From positions 1 through 64,000 of the forward strand of contig OMWY01000012.1 in NCBI GenBank assembly GCA_900314885.1: 64,000 bases of DNA, written 5' to 3'. Shown here piece by piece: positions 18,538 through 27,446 of this stretch. The notes below the pieces were generated by a model. It did no database searches and was not told the DNA's origin. It was given only the letters and a program-made list of their open reading frames with translations. The stretch is from an uncultured Eubacteriales bacterium. GTDB lineage: Bacteria > Bacillota > Clostridia > Lachnospirales > Lachnospiraceae. Positions within the stretch are counted from its first letter, which is position 1. Each line of letters begins with the position of its first letter. Made by a program: the position numbers and the translations under genes.

Positions 18538-19488
18538 TTACTCTTCTTCTTGCTTGTTTTTCTTGTCTCGCATTTTGTGGACGAGGTCGGTGAACATCTT
18601 AACTGCTTCATTGTCAGAGGTGTCGCGAAGATAGGAAAAACCTATCTCGCGCTTCCTTACAGGATTCTTAAGCTTAATCTCGGTAAGGGTCTTATCCTTC
18701 AATTCTTCTTCCACAAACTGCTTTATAACACATGCGATACCGAGGCTTACCTTGGAGAATTCTATGAGAAGGTCCATGCTTGAAACCTCAAGGATTCTTC
18801 CGCTCATGAGCTGGCCCGTGAAGAGCTCATTTTCACGCATGTACTCATCTATATGGTGGCGGGAAATATTTTCCTGGTCAAGCAGCATGATATTGGCGTA
18901 CTCAAAAGGATTACTCTTCGCTTCAGGGTGGCGCTTGTAGAGATTCTCCATATATTCAGGTGTCGCCACGAAAATGTCCTCAATGGCGCCGAGCGAGTCA
19001 AACTCATAGGACTCAAGCCTTGAAGGCTGGCCAATGAGACCTATATCGACCTTCTTAGCTGAAAGGAGGGCAAGGGTCTGATAGGTTGACTGGCAGCTTA
19101 TGGAAATCCTTATATGAGGATAATGCTTTGTGAATTCCTTTAAATAAGGTAAAAGGACGTATCTCGCGAGCGTGGTGGATACGCCAATCCTCAGGTGGCC
19201 GATACCGAGCTCATTGTTATGACGGAGGGTATCCTCGGCCTTCTTTATGTGCCTGAAGGCAGCGCTCGTCTGGTCGTAGAGGGTACGGCCTTCGTCAGTG
19301 AGGGTAACTCCGCGGCTGCTTCGCTCGAAGAGCTTCGTATCAAGGTTCTCCTCAAGCCTTGTTATAGCCTTGCTTATGGCAGGCTGGCTTATATAGAGGT
19401 CCTTCGCGGCGTGGGAAATATTCCCGGTCTCCGCAACTGCGTTGAAAATATGATAAAGTGGCAGATTCTGTTCAACTAATTCGCTCAT
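18538..19488 (-). CDS. LysR family transcriptional regulator
   Basis: 316 residues. The N-terminal winged helix-turn-helix (FNAVAETGNISHAAKDLY, SQPAISKAITRLEE, LFERSSRGV) is followed by a periplasmic-binding-like effector domain. AAGGAG lies 5 bases before the ATG. It is the first gene of the LysR-MATE operon and is divergent from leuCD. LysR proteins usually control a neighbouring divergent gene as well as their own, so both MATE and leuCD are candidate targets. The last ~20 residues are highly charged (RDKKNKQEEE). Confidence 0.93.
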   Translation of the reverse strand: MSELVEQNLPLYHIFNAVAETGNISHAAKDLYISQPAISKAITRLEENLDTKLFERSSRGVTLTDEGRTLYDQTSAAFRHIKKAEDTLRHNNELGIGHLRIGVSTTLARYVLLPYLKEFTKHYPHIRISISCQSTYQTLALLSAKKVDIGLIGQPSRLESYEFDSLGAIEDIFVATPEYMENLYKRHPEAKSNPFEYANIMLLDQENISRHHIDEYMRENELFTGQLMSGRILEVSSMDLLIEFSKVSLGIACVIKQFVEEELKDKTLTEIKLKNPVRKREIGFSYLRDTSDNEAVKMFTDLVHKMRDKKNKQEEE

Positions 19489-19530
19489 AATAACTCCTTG
19501 TAATGGCTAACATATTTATTATGTATTTTT

Positions 19531-19559
19531 ATTATAATCGAAACTGTGCTATAATTCAA
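19531..19559 (-). promoter_or_regulatory. Promoter of the LysR-MATE operon
   Basis: On the minus strand TTGAAT (19559-19554), 17-base spacer, TATAAT (19536-19531). It lies 42 bases before the LysR ATG and overlaps the putative divergent leuC promoter. Confidence 0.8.
19547..19555 (+). promoter_or_regulatory. Putative extended -10 promoter for leuCD
   Basis: TGCTATAAT is an extended -10 element (TG-n-TATAAT). The same 11 bases TGTGCTATAAT recur at 21571 before the ROK gene, here as CTGTGCTATAAT. No good -35 is seen. If used, repeat B would be transcribed as the leuC leader. It faces the LysR promoter with overlap. Confidence 0.4.
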
Positions 19560-19580
19560 TCCTAAAGTGTAAAAAATAGA

Positions 19581-19723
19581 AACTGTTCAGGCCTGCCAAT
19601 TCGAAATGCTTCGCATTTCTCATGTGGCGGGCTCAAGGGGCTATCGCCCCTCATAACCCAACAAATACATAAAGCAATTACAGCAAGCTGTATTGCTTTA
19701 TTATTTGTTGGGTCTGAACAGTT
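19581..19723 (+). repeat. Structured interspersed repeat B (three hairpins)
   Basis: AACTGTTCAG (19581-19590) and CTGAACAGTT (19714-19723) enclose three hairpins. They are GCCTGCCA...TGGCGGGC with GAAATGC-ttc-GCATTTC inside, then AGGGGC-tatc-GCCCCT, then ACCCAACAAAT...ATTTGTTGGGT with AAAGCAAT...ATTGCTTT inside. It is the same element as A (12812) in the other orientation. Stem differences between A and B are mostly compensated, while TCATG, GGGCTCAAGGGGCTA and CAGCAAGCTGT are kept. It ends 32 bases before the leuC start. Confidence 0.88.
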
Positions 19724-19755
19724 ACAAATTATTTTATAATAGGGGTGATTTTTGT

Positions 19756-21021
19756 ATGGGGATGACTATGACCCAGAAGATTCTCGCTGCCCACGCCGGA
19801 GTGGCGGAGGTTCACGCGGGAGATCTGATTGAAGCTAATCTTGACCTTGTTCTTGGAAATGATGTGACCGCTCCGGTCGCGATAAAGGAGCTATCTAAGT
19901 TTAAGAAGAATTCAGTATTCGATAAGGACAAAATTGCGCTTGTTCCGGACCATTTTACACCGAATAAGGATATCAAGAGCGCCGAAAACTGCAAATATAT
20001 GCGGGAATTCGCTAAGACAAATGATATCACTAACTACTTCGAGGTTGGTGAAATGGGCATCGAGCACGCCCTACTCCCTGAAAAGGGCTTAGTTACGGCA
20101 GGAGACGCTGTAATTGGAGCGGATTCGCATACCTGTACCTATGGCGCCATCGGAGCATTTTCCACAGGAGTAGGAAGCACCGATATGGCAGCAGGCATGG
20201 TTACGGGCAAGGCCTGGTTCAAGGTGCCATCCGCGATAAGATTTGTCCTTCATGGAAAATTAAATAAATGGGTCAGCGGCAAGGATCTGATTCTGCACAT
20301 CATCGGAATGACAGGCGTCGACGGCTGCCTCTATAAGTCAATGGAATTCACGGGAGAGGGTGTTGAGAGTCTTTCTATGGACGACCGCTTTACCGTGTCA
20401 AATATGGCAATAGAAGCAGGCGCCAAGAATGGCATTTTCCCTGTGGATGACAAGACACTCGAATATCTGGGTACCCACAGTCATAAGCAGTATCATATAT
20501 ACGAGGCGGACGCTGACGCGGACTATGATAAGACGATAGATATAGATTTAGGCGAAATAAAGCCGACAGTAGCATTTCCTCATCTTCCTGAAAATACGAG
20601 GACAGTCGATGAGGCCGGCACTGTCAAGATAGACCAGGTCGTAATCGGATCATGTACAAATGGCCGAATCAGCGACATGGCGACTGCCGCTAAGGTTATG
20701 GAAGGCCGTCACATAGCGAAGGGACTCAGAGTGATAGTGATTCCGGCCACCCAGGCTGTTTATATGGAATCTCTTGAGAAGGGCTATATCACTACGTTCA
20801 TGAAGGCCGGCTGCATCGTGAGCACGCCTACCTGCGGTCCATGTCTCGGTGGCCACATGGGAATCCTCGCTGGCGGCGAGCGTGCCGTATCGACCACAAA
20901 CAGGAACTTTGTGGGTCGTATGGGCGCTATCGACAGTGAGGTTTATCTCGCGAGCCCCGCGGTTGCGGCGGCGAGCGCGATTACCGGAAAAATAAGTGAG
21001 CCTAAGGAGCTTGGTTTATAA
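19756..21021 (+). CDS. leuC: 3-isopropylmalate dehydratase large subunit
   Basis: 421 residues. With LeuD it isomerises 2-isopropylmalate to 3-isopropylmalate in leucine synthesis, using a 4Fe-4S cluster. Visible motifs are [32 protein letters not shown] and [14 protein letters not shown], which hold the three cluster cysteines and substrate residues, plus [12 protein letters not shown]. It has the shorter clostridial/archaeal size. Start at 19756 is preferred: AGGGGTGA lies 7 bases upstream, whereas the longer in-frame start at 19693 runs through repeat B. leuD follows after 10 bases. No T-box or leader peptide for leucine is apparent. Confidence 0.95.
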   Translation: MGMTMTQKILAAHAGVAEVHAGDLIEANLDLVLGNDVTAPVAIKELSKFKKNSVFDKDKIALVPDHFTPNKDIKSAENCKYMREFAKTNDITNYFEVGEMGIEHALLPEKGLVTAGDAVIGADSHTCTYGAIGAFSTGVGSTDMAAGMVTGKAWFKVPSAIRFVLHGKLNKWVSGKDLILHIIGMTGVDGCLYKSMEFTGEGVESLSMDDRFTVSNMAIEAGAKNGIFPVDDKTLEYLGTHSHKQYHIYEADADADYDKTIDIDLGEIKPTVAFPHLPENTRTVDEAGTVKIDQVVIGSCTNGRISDMATAAKVMEGRHIAKGLRVIVIPATQAVYMESLEKGYITTFMKAGCIVSTPTCGPCLGGHMGILAGGERAVSTTNRNFVGRMGAIDSEVYLASPAVAAASAITGKISEPKELGL

Positions 21022-21031
21022 GGGGGTTACG

Positions 21032-21517
21032 ATGATAGTAAGCGGAACAGTACATAAATACGGTGATGACGTGGATACGGACGTTATTATTCCGGCGAGG
21101 TACTTAAATACCTCTGACCCTGCCGAGCTCGCAAGCCACTGCATGATCGATATTGACAAGGATTTTGTTAAAAATGTGAAGCAGGGCGACATAATGGTCG
21201 CAGGTGAGAACTTCGGATGCGGTTCGTCCCGCGAGCACGCACCTATAGCGATAAAGGCGAGCGGAATCAGCTGTGTGGTGGCGAAGACCTTCGCGAGGAT
21301 TTTTTACAGGAATTCCATAAATATAGGACTTCCGATTATTGAGTGTCCGGAGGCCTGTGACGCTATAGCTGCCGGAGACAAGGTTTCTATAGATTTTGAT
21401 TCCGGCGTTATAAATGATGAGACGACGGGGAAGAGCTTCAAGGGGCAGTCCTTCCCGCCATTTATCCAGAAAATCATATCGGATGGCGGGCTGATTAATT
21501 ACGTTAACGAAAGATAA
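21032..21517 (+). CDS. leuD: 3-isopropylmalate dehydratase small subunit
   Basis: 161 residues, swivel domain partner of LeuC. Motifs: [14 protein letters not shown] near the N-terminus and the active-site loop [14 protein letters not shown] (residues ~58-71), then [21 protein letters not shown] lies 5 bases before the ATG at 21032. Operon with leuC, closed by a terminator 6 bases after the stop codon. leuA and leuB are not next to it; an HMGL-family synthase is at 38701. Confidence 0.95.
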   Translation: MIVSGTVHKYGDDVDTDVIIPARYLNTSDPAELASHCMIDIDKDFVKNVKQGDIMVAGENFGCGSSREHAPIAIKASGISCVVAKTFARIFYRNSINIGLPIIECPEACDAIAAGDKVSIDFDSGVINDETTGKSFKGQSFPPFIQKIISDGGLINYVNER

Positions 21518-21522
21518 CTTTG

Positions 21523-21560
21523 CAGGGTGACGAATTTTTATACTCGCCACCCTTTTTTTT
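21523..21560 (+). terminator. Rho-independent terminator of leuCD
   Basis: AGGGTGACGA pairs with TCGCCACCCT (one internal mismatch) and is followed by eight T. Confidence 0.9.
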
Positions 21561-21572
21561 CTTGGAGAAGTG

Positions 21573-21581
21573 TGCTATAAT
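21573..21581 (+). promoter_or_regulatory. Putative extended -10 promoter for the ROK-purA unit
   Basis: TGCTATAAT directly after the leuD terminator, 36 bases before the ROK start codon. The -35 position falls in the terminator T run. Confidence 0.5.
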
Positions 21582-21617
21582 ACTTTAGGATTTTCTATTT
21601 TACAAAGGAGCGGAACT

Positions 21618-22538
21618 ATGAGATTAGGCGGACTTGAGGCCGGTGGTACCAAGATGGTACTCTCAGTCGGCGATGAGAACGGAGAGATATTTGCGACTAC
21701 AAGCATTCCTACCGGGAGACCGGAGGATACGGTTCCACAGATGGTGAAGTGGTTCGCTGTGAGGAATATAGAGGCGCTTGGCATAGGCACATTCGGACCT
21801 GTTGATGTCAATCCCGACTCGCAGACCTATGGAAGCCTTCTTGAGACTCCGAAGCCGGGCTGGGCTCATTTTAACCTCCTCAGTGCCTTTAAAAATGGCA
21901 TAGAAGACAAGGAAACCGGCGAGTATATCAAGGGCCTCAAGGTTCCTATGAAAATAGATACCGATGTAAACGGCTCATGTCTCGGCGAGATGACCTTCGG
22001 CACAGCTAAGGGACTTAGTTCTGTGCTTTATCTTACGGTCGGAACAGGTATAGGAGCAGGCTTCTCAGTCGATGGTAAGCTTGCGCACGGCATGCTTCAC
22101 CCTGAGGCAGGCCATATCAGGATGCTGAGGCATCCTAAGGATAAGGGAGAGAGCGTCTGCCCATTTCACCCTGACTGCTTCGAGGGACTTGCGTCGGGAC
22201 CTTCCATAGAGAAGCGTTGGGGCAAGAAGGCCGTTATGCTTTCAGATAATGATGAGGTCTGGGAGATAGAGAGCTACTATATAGCCCAGGCGCTCACTGA
22301 TTATATATATATAGTTTCACCGCAGAAGATAATTCTCGGTGGCGGTGTTATGCACCAGATGAAGCTGTTTCCGCTTATCAGGGAACAGGTGACGAGGATG
22401 CTTAACGGGTATCTTAAGACACCGGAGCTCGCGGATATGGACAGCTATATAGTACCTAACAGTCTTGATGATAATCAGGGCATCCTCGGCGCCATGCAGC
22501 TGGGGTATGAAGCAGCTAGAAAGAAGGAGAGTAATTAA
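21618..22538 (+). CDS. ROK family sugar kinase, probable fructokinase
   Basis: 306 residues. ROK kinases phosphorylate free hexoses with ATP. The N-terminal phosphate loop GGLEAGGTKMVLSVG, then VNGSCLGEMTFG, TVGTGIGAGFSVDG, and a zinc-type motif HPEAGHIRMLRH...CPFHPDCFEGLASGPSIE are as in bacterial fructokinases. The cluster includes one His and three Cys for zinc. Start at 21618: AAAGGAG lies 7 bases upstream; the in-frame start at 21570 would be inside the promoter. It is 2 bases from purA, so the two are co-transcribed. It probably feeds fructose 6-phosphate to glycolysis. Confidence 0.9.
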   Translation: MRLGGLEAGGTKMVLSVGDENGEIFATTSIPTGRPEDTVPQMVKWFAVRNIEALGIGTFGPVDVNPDSQTYGSLLETPKPGWAHFNLLSAFKNGIEDKETGEYIKGLKVPMKIDTDVNGSCLGEMTFGTAKGLSSVLYLTVGTGIGAGFSVDGKLAHGMLHPEAGHIRMLRHPKDKGESVCPFHPDCFEGLASGPSIEKRWGKKAVMLSDNDEVWEIESYYIAQALTDYIYIVSPQKIILGGGVMHQMKLFPLIREQVTRMLNGYLKTPELADMDSYIVPNSLDDNQGILGAMQLGYEAARKKESN

Positions 22539-22540
22539 CC

Positions 22541-23821
22541 ATGGTTAGAGCAATAGTCGGAGCAAACTGGGGAGATGAAGGGAAGGGCAAGATTACGGAT
22601 ATGCTTGCCGCTGATTCCGATATCGTTGTAAGATTTCAGGGAGGCAGCAATGCAGGCCACACCATAGTAAACCACTATGGCAAGTTCGCGCTTCACCTTC
22701 TTCCTTCGGGAGTTTTCTACGACCACACAACAAGCATTTTAGGAAACGGTGTAGCCCTTAATATTCCTTTCTTCATTAAGGAACTTAATTCAATAACCGA
22801 AAAGGGCGTTCCGAAGCCTCATATTCTTGTATCAGACAGGGCTCAGGTTCTCATGCCTTATCATGTACTTCTTGACCAGTACGAGGAAGAGAGACTCGGT
22901 AAGAACTCATTCGGAAGCACCCAGTCAGGTATAGCGCCATTTTTCTCAGATAAATACGCGAAGATTGGTATCCAGGTATCGGAGCTCTTTGATGACGAAG
23001 TTCTTATGGACAAGGTTGACAGAGTCGTAGTTGAGAAGAATGTCCTCTTCAGAGAACTCTATCATAAGCCTGAGCTTGATAAGGACGAGGTTCTTAACAC
23101 ACTTCGCGAATACCGCGATATGATAGCCCCATATGTCGCTGACACAGCGAAATTTATCCAGGACGGACTTAAGGAAGGCAAGACTGTTCTTCTCGAAGGA
23201 CAGCTCGGAACCCTTAAGGACCCTGATTTCGGTATATATCCTATGGTTACGTCCTCTTCACCGCTTGCGGCCTACGGAGCAATCGGAGCGGGTATTCCAC
23301 CATATGAAATCAAGGACATTATTACCGTGGTTAAGGCATATTCAAGCGCTGTCGGAGCCGGTGAATTCGTAAGTGAACTTCATGGCGATGAGGCTGATGA
23401 GCTAAGACGCAGAGGCGGAGACGGCGGCGAGTATGGCGCTACGACCGGCAGACCTAGACGCGTAGGCTGGCTTGATACTGTAGCGACCAGATACGGAGTA
23501 AGGATGCAGGGCGCAACCGAGGTAGCCTTCACGGTTCTTGATGTCTTAGGCTATCTCGATGAGATTCCTGTCTGCACAGCTTACGAGATAGACGGCAAGG
23601 AGACAGAGGATTTTCCTGTAACGGTTAAGCTTAAGAAGGCGAGACCTGTATTTACTACACTTCCGGGTTGGAAATGTGATATCCGCGGCATAAAGAAGTA
23701 CGAGGATCTTCCTGAGAACTGCCGCAATTATATAGAGTTTGTAGAAAAAAGGATCGGTGTGCCTATCACCATGATAAGCAACGGTCCCGCAAGAGAAGAT
23801 ATTATTTACAGAAAAAAGTAA
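22541..23821 (+). CDS. purA: Adenylosuccinate synthetase
   Basis: 426 residues. It joins IMP and aspartate with GTP to form adenylosuccinate, the first committed step to AMP. The GTP loop GANWGDEGKGK (residues ~7-17), QGGSNAGHT, and the later GEFVSEL, TGRPRRVGWLD and GVRMQGA motifs are all present. AGGAGAG lies ~9 bases before the ATG. It follows the ROK kinase by 2 bases and precedes the large DUF5717-like gene by 23 bases. Full length for the family. No purine riboswitch is visible nearby. Confidence 0.97.
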   Translation: MVRAIVGANWGDEGKGKITDMLAADSDIVVRFQGGSNAGHTIVNHYGKFALHLLPSGVFYDHTTSILGNGVALNIPFFIKELNSITEKGVPKPHILVSDRAQVLMPYHVLLDQYEEERLGKNSFGSTQSGIAPFFSDKYAKIGIQVSELFDDEVLMDKVDRVVVEKNVLFRELYHKPELDKDEVLNTLREYRDMIAPYVADTAKFIQDGLKEGKTVLLEGQLGTLKDPDFGIYPMVTSSSPLAAYGAIGAGIPPYEIKDIITVVKAYSSAVGAGEFVSELHGDEADELRRRGGDGGEYGATTGRPRRVGWLDTVATRYGVRMQGATEVAFTVLDVLGYLDEIPVCTAYEIDGKETEDFPVTVKLKKARPVFTTLPGWKCDIRGIKKYEDLPENCRNYIEFVEKRIGVPITMISNGPAREDIIYRKK

Positions 23822-23844
23822 AATCAGAGGATGGGTAGGAGTCA

Positions 23845-26800
23845 ATGGAGCAGAAGATAGCCGGATACGCACGAGAAGTCATGAACTATAAGCGGCCGGG
23901 TCTTTCTGCGTCTCCTGCCGGACTTAACATAACAGTACAGGCCGGTAACAAGATTACCGGCTCTTTTTTGTTATTTTCATCAGACAAGGAAGACGCATCC
24001 GATATCAGGGCGTATCTTACCGTCGATGACTGTTATCTTACTCTTGATACTGTTTCCTTTGCGGAAAGGGCGAAGAGAATCCACTTCACCTATGATGCCT
24101 CCTTCCTGCCGGCAGGCCTAAAGTACGGCGGTATGATCAACGTGGTGTCAGACCATGGCGGCATTTATGTTCCTTACAATGTAGATGTAACGGAAAAGAA
24201 AATTATGTCATCGGCCGGAGAGATAAAAAATCTCTTCCAATTTGCCTCATTCGCGAAGGACCATTTCGCGGAAGCGGCGAAGATACTTAGAAACCCCGAT
24301 TTCTTAATGCTTATACCGGAGAAGAGAGAGGAAGACAGGGTCTTTGTAAATGCTATCGCCAGAGATACAGACAGCCTTCATGCTCTTGACCTCTTCCTTG
24401 TCAGGGACAGGAAGAAGTCTCCTGTAAGGATAAGTACAGAAAAAACAAGGTTTGAATATCATCTCACAGACAGGACTCTCGATGACAAAATTATTATAAA
24501 GAAGAATACCTGGGGATGGATTAGAGCTAAAATCAAGGTCACAGGTGACTTCATCATCTGTGATAAGACGGAGCTTACCATGGATGATTTTGACGGTGAT
24601 ACCGCGACGCTTGTATTTACGGTAGACCCGACAAGATCGAGAAAGCTACGCCAGAGCGGGAAAATAGTTATTGAGAACGCGAATGATAGGCTCGTCTTTG
24701 ATATTTCTTTGGTCGGATTTTCAGCTAAGACAAGTATTACCGCCGAAAAAAATTCATTTGAAAACGCGGTGAAAACCTTTTACACCCTGGCTGATAACCG
24801 CATGGGAAGGCTCGCTTTAAATGAGGCAGTTACCAGAGCCCGTTCCTATATGTACACAGTAGGAATCGACGGATATGAGACAGTAAGCGGTCTTACGGAC
24901 GTTTATCTCAATATAATCAGTGGGAATACCTCAAGCGCCGTCTATGATTTTGCGAAAATAAAGAAGACTCCCGAAAATGAGAAGATTTTCTTCTATCTGA
25001 ATTTCCTCGCCTCGAGTGATGCGGCGGAAAAGAAGCGCGAGGCAGCAGGGATGAGAGAGTTAGCAGGGAAGACGGGGGATGAGTTCGCCTTTTTCCTCTA
25101 TACCCTTATGGATGAACGCTATATTAATGATAAGAGTAAGAGACTGGGAGCCTTTTCGCGTCTCTATGACGAAGGCATGAGAAGTCCGGCCTTATACTTA
25201 GAGGCATTTCTCATTTATAAGGACAGGCCGGAGCTCTTAAACCGTCTCGGAAGATTTGAGATAGCAGTATTCACCTTTGCGGCAAGGCACGGGTACCTTA
25301 CTGACGAGGAGCTTTCCGACAGGTATGTATTTCTTGCCGGAGATATAAGGAAGTACGAGCCTCTGCTTTTGCTGACCCTTGAGAAAATTTATGAAAATAA
25401 ACCTGATGATGAATGTCTCGCTGTCATTTGCTCGCAGATTCTCCTCTCGCAGTCATTTACAAGGTCGAGCCACAGCTATATATCTGAGGGAGTGAAGCGG
25501 GGACTTAGGCTTTCGGGCATTTATGAGGTTTATATCGAGACTCTTACCGATAAAAATGAGCGGATAGATAAGAGCGCCTTTGAATATTTCAAATTCGGCA
25601 ACCCTCTTAATAACGACAGAAAGGCCGCGATTTACGCCTTTCTTGTGAAGCACAGAAATGAGAGGGAATATTCTGACTACTTCGCGACCTATAAGGATGA
25701 GATTATCCGGTTTGCCGAGGATATGGTTGATTCCGGAACGCTTTCGGATGACATCAGCGTGATAGTGAGGACTGCCCTGTCTGACAAAAACTATGAGAGC
25801 AAGTTTGGCGAGAGCCTCGTAAATGTCATGTTCAAGGCCAAAATAAGCTCTGACAGGTTTAAGGATGCGGAGGTCGATACATTTTACAAGGAATATGAGG
25901 AACCGTCTGTAACAAGAATGACTATTGATGGCGCTTATACAGATATATTCGGCAGCGCTTCCATATCCTTCCTTAAGGACGGTGACGGCCTGCTCTATCC
26001 TGTGTCTGATTATGGCAAGGCTGAGAAGCAGTTCACGGCAGTTCCATACCTTGAGACCTGCTATGAGGCCGGATGTCGCGATGTGAAACTTCTCACCGAA
26101 ATATACTCCCAGAATGAGAAATATCACAGAACGGTCGGCGACATATCGGAAATATGTGAGATCCTAAGTCACGCGGACTGCCTCACCGAGGACTGCAGGC
26201 GTGCGGCTCTTGTGAAGTTAATAGAATATTATTACGGCAATTATGACGGAGCTAAGCTTGACGCGCTTATAAATGAGTGCGATTTTAAAATCGCCGACCG
26301 CGAGAAGGGAGAATATGTCGCGAGCCTTGTGCTTTCAAGGAATATGTATCCTCTTGGAATCGAGGCACTTAAATATCTGGGGCCGAAGAGGTCGCAGGTG
26401 AAGTTTCAGGCGAGAATCGCGGGCAAGCTCCTCTATGATGAGGAAATTCATGACGATGCCTTTCTCGATTATACGGCCATGGCACTCATGCGCCACAAGA
26501 AGGCGGACGATGATCTCCTTATATGGCTTCGCGACCACCATGAGGGCGGCATCGCCGAGATGATGGAAATATATGAGGTCCTCGAGGAGAAGGAATTACT
26601 CACCTCGGAATACGCAGGCAAGGTCCTTGAACAGGCTCTCTTCACCGAGGACATTCCATTTTCAATCGGAAATATATATGAAATCTATATGGCCGATCAT
26701 GATGAAAATGACCTGCTCGCGAAGGCGGTCATCAACTATATGTGTTACCGCTACCTTACGGGAGACAGGAAGATAGATGCGGAATTTCTTCCTGTGATCA

Positions 26801-27420
26801 AGAAGAACGCCATAGCGGGCGACGATATGATGTTCATCCTGACCTATCTCAAGATTCTGGCGAACCGAGATGAGCTCGATGAGACAGAACATGATTACGC
26901 CGTAATGATGATGAAGAGACTGTCCGAAGGTGGAATTGTCATGCCGTACTTTAAGAAATTCATTGGAAAATGCACAGTTCCGGCTGAGATAATTAACAAG
27001 ACCTATGTAAGCTTCTTCGCGGAGCCGACTGATACGGTTACGATTCATTACAGGACATTCATAGAGGATGGAACCGATACGCCTTATACGACTGAAAGCA
27101 TAAAGAGCGTATTTAAAGGAATATTTGTAAAGGAATTCCTCCTCTTCGCTGATGAATCGGTCCAGTATTATATTACGACCTCGAGCGCCGGCAACAGCGA
27201 GGAAAGGGTTATGAAGTCCGAAGCCCTTCGTACCATGAATGAGGCCGAGAATTCCGGAGAAGACGGAGGCAGTCTTTTCACCGATTTAAATGAGTGCTTT
27301 ATCGCGAAATATCTCGGAGATGAGCTCTCGTTTAAAGAATTTTTAAAGCGATATACCTTAAATGAATTAATTATAGACGATATATTTAAGCTTGATAATC
27401 AGACAGATGACGTTAGATAG
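23845..27420 (+). CDS. DUF5717-like protein, large beta plus alpha-solenoid scaffold (function unknown)
   Basis: 1191 residues. I recall Lachnospiraceae proteins of this size and type as DUF5717; not searched. Residues ~1-300 are beta-rich with two repeats of an Ig-like layout (an N-terminal KRPGLSASPAGLNITVQAGNKI stretch split over two strands, then VRISTEKTRFEYHL and VIENANDRLVF). Residues ~310-1080 are almost entirely helical with Tyr/Leu spacing like an alpha-solenoid of TPR or HEAT type. The last ~110 return to beta (TVTIHYRTFIEDG). No signal peptide, membrane segment, or enzyme motif is visible. AGGAG lies 3 bases before the ATG. It is the first of four packed genes (gaps 26, then overlaps of 13 and 17 bases), which argues for one complex, with this protein as scaffold. 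Confidence 0.85.
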   Translation: MEQKIAGYAREVMNYKRPGLSASPAGLNITVQAGNKITGSFLLFSSDKEDASDIRAYLTVDDCYLTLDTVSFAERAKRIHFTYDASFLPAGLKYGGMINVVSDHGGIYVPYNVDVTEKKIMSSAGEIKNLFQFASFAKDHFAEAAKILRNPDFLMLIPEKREEDRVFVNAIARDTDSLHALDLFLVRDRKKSPVRISTEKTRFEYHLTDRTLDDKIIIKKNTWGWIRAKIKVTGDFIICDKTELTMDDFDGDTATLVFTVDPTRSRKLRQSGKIVIENANDRLVFDISLVGFSAKTSITAEKNSFENAVKTFYTLADNRMGRLALNEAVTRARSYMYTVGIDGYETVSGLTDVYLNIISGNTSSAVYDFAKIKKTPENEKIFFYLNFLASSDAAEKKREAAGMRELAGKTGDEFAFFLYTLMDERYINDKSKRLGAFSRLYDEGMRSPALYLEAFLIYKDRPELLNRLGRFEIAVFTFAARHGYLTDEELSDRYVFLAGDIRKYEPLLLLTLEKIYENKPDDECLAVICSQILLSQSFTRSSHSYISEGVKRGLRLSGIYEVYIETLTDKNERIDKSAFEYFKFGNPLNNDRKAAIYAFLVKHRNEREYSDYFATYKDEIIRFAEDMVDSGTLSDDISVIVRTALSDKNYESKFGESLVNVMFKAKISSDRFKDAEVDTFYKEYEEPSVTRMTIDGAYTDIFGSASISFLKDGDGLLYPVSDYGKAEKQFTAVPYLETCYEAGCRDVKLLTEIYSQNEKYHRTVGDISEICEILSHADCLTEDCRRAALVKLIEYYYGNYDGAKLDALINECDFKIADREKGEYVASLVLSRNMYPLGIEALKYLGPKRSQVKFQARIAGKLLYDEEIHDDAFLDYTAMALMRHKKADDDLLIWLRDHHEGGIAEMMEIYEVLEEKELLTSEYAGKVLEQALFTEDIPFSIGNIYEIYMADHDENDLLAKAVINYMCYRYLTGDRKIDAEFLPVIKKNAIAGDDMMFILTYLKILANRDELDETEHDYAVMMMKRLSEGGIVMPYFKKFIGKCTVPAEIINKTYVSFFAEPTDTVTIHYRTFIEDGTDTPYTTESIKSVFKGIFVKEFLLFADESVQYYITTSSAGNSEERVMKSEALRTMNEAENSGEDGGSLFTDLNECFIAKYLGDELSFKEFLKRYTLNELIIDDIFKLDNQTDDVR

Positions 27421-27446
27421 TATAAGGGAAAGGAGGGTGATTGCTG

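Noticed and set aside
25453-26127. 224-residue minus-strand frame inside the large scaffold gene
   Set aside because: Antisense to a clearly coding region; no start signal or recognisable domain.
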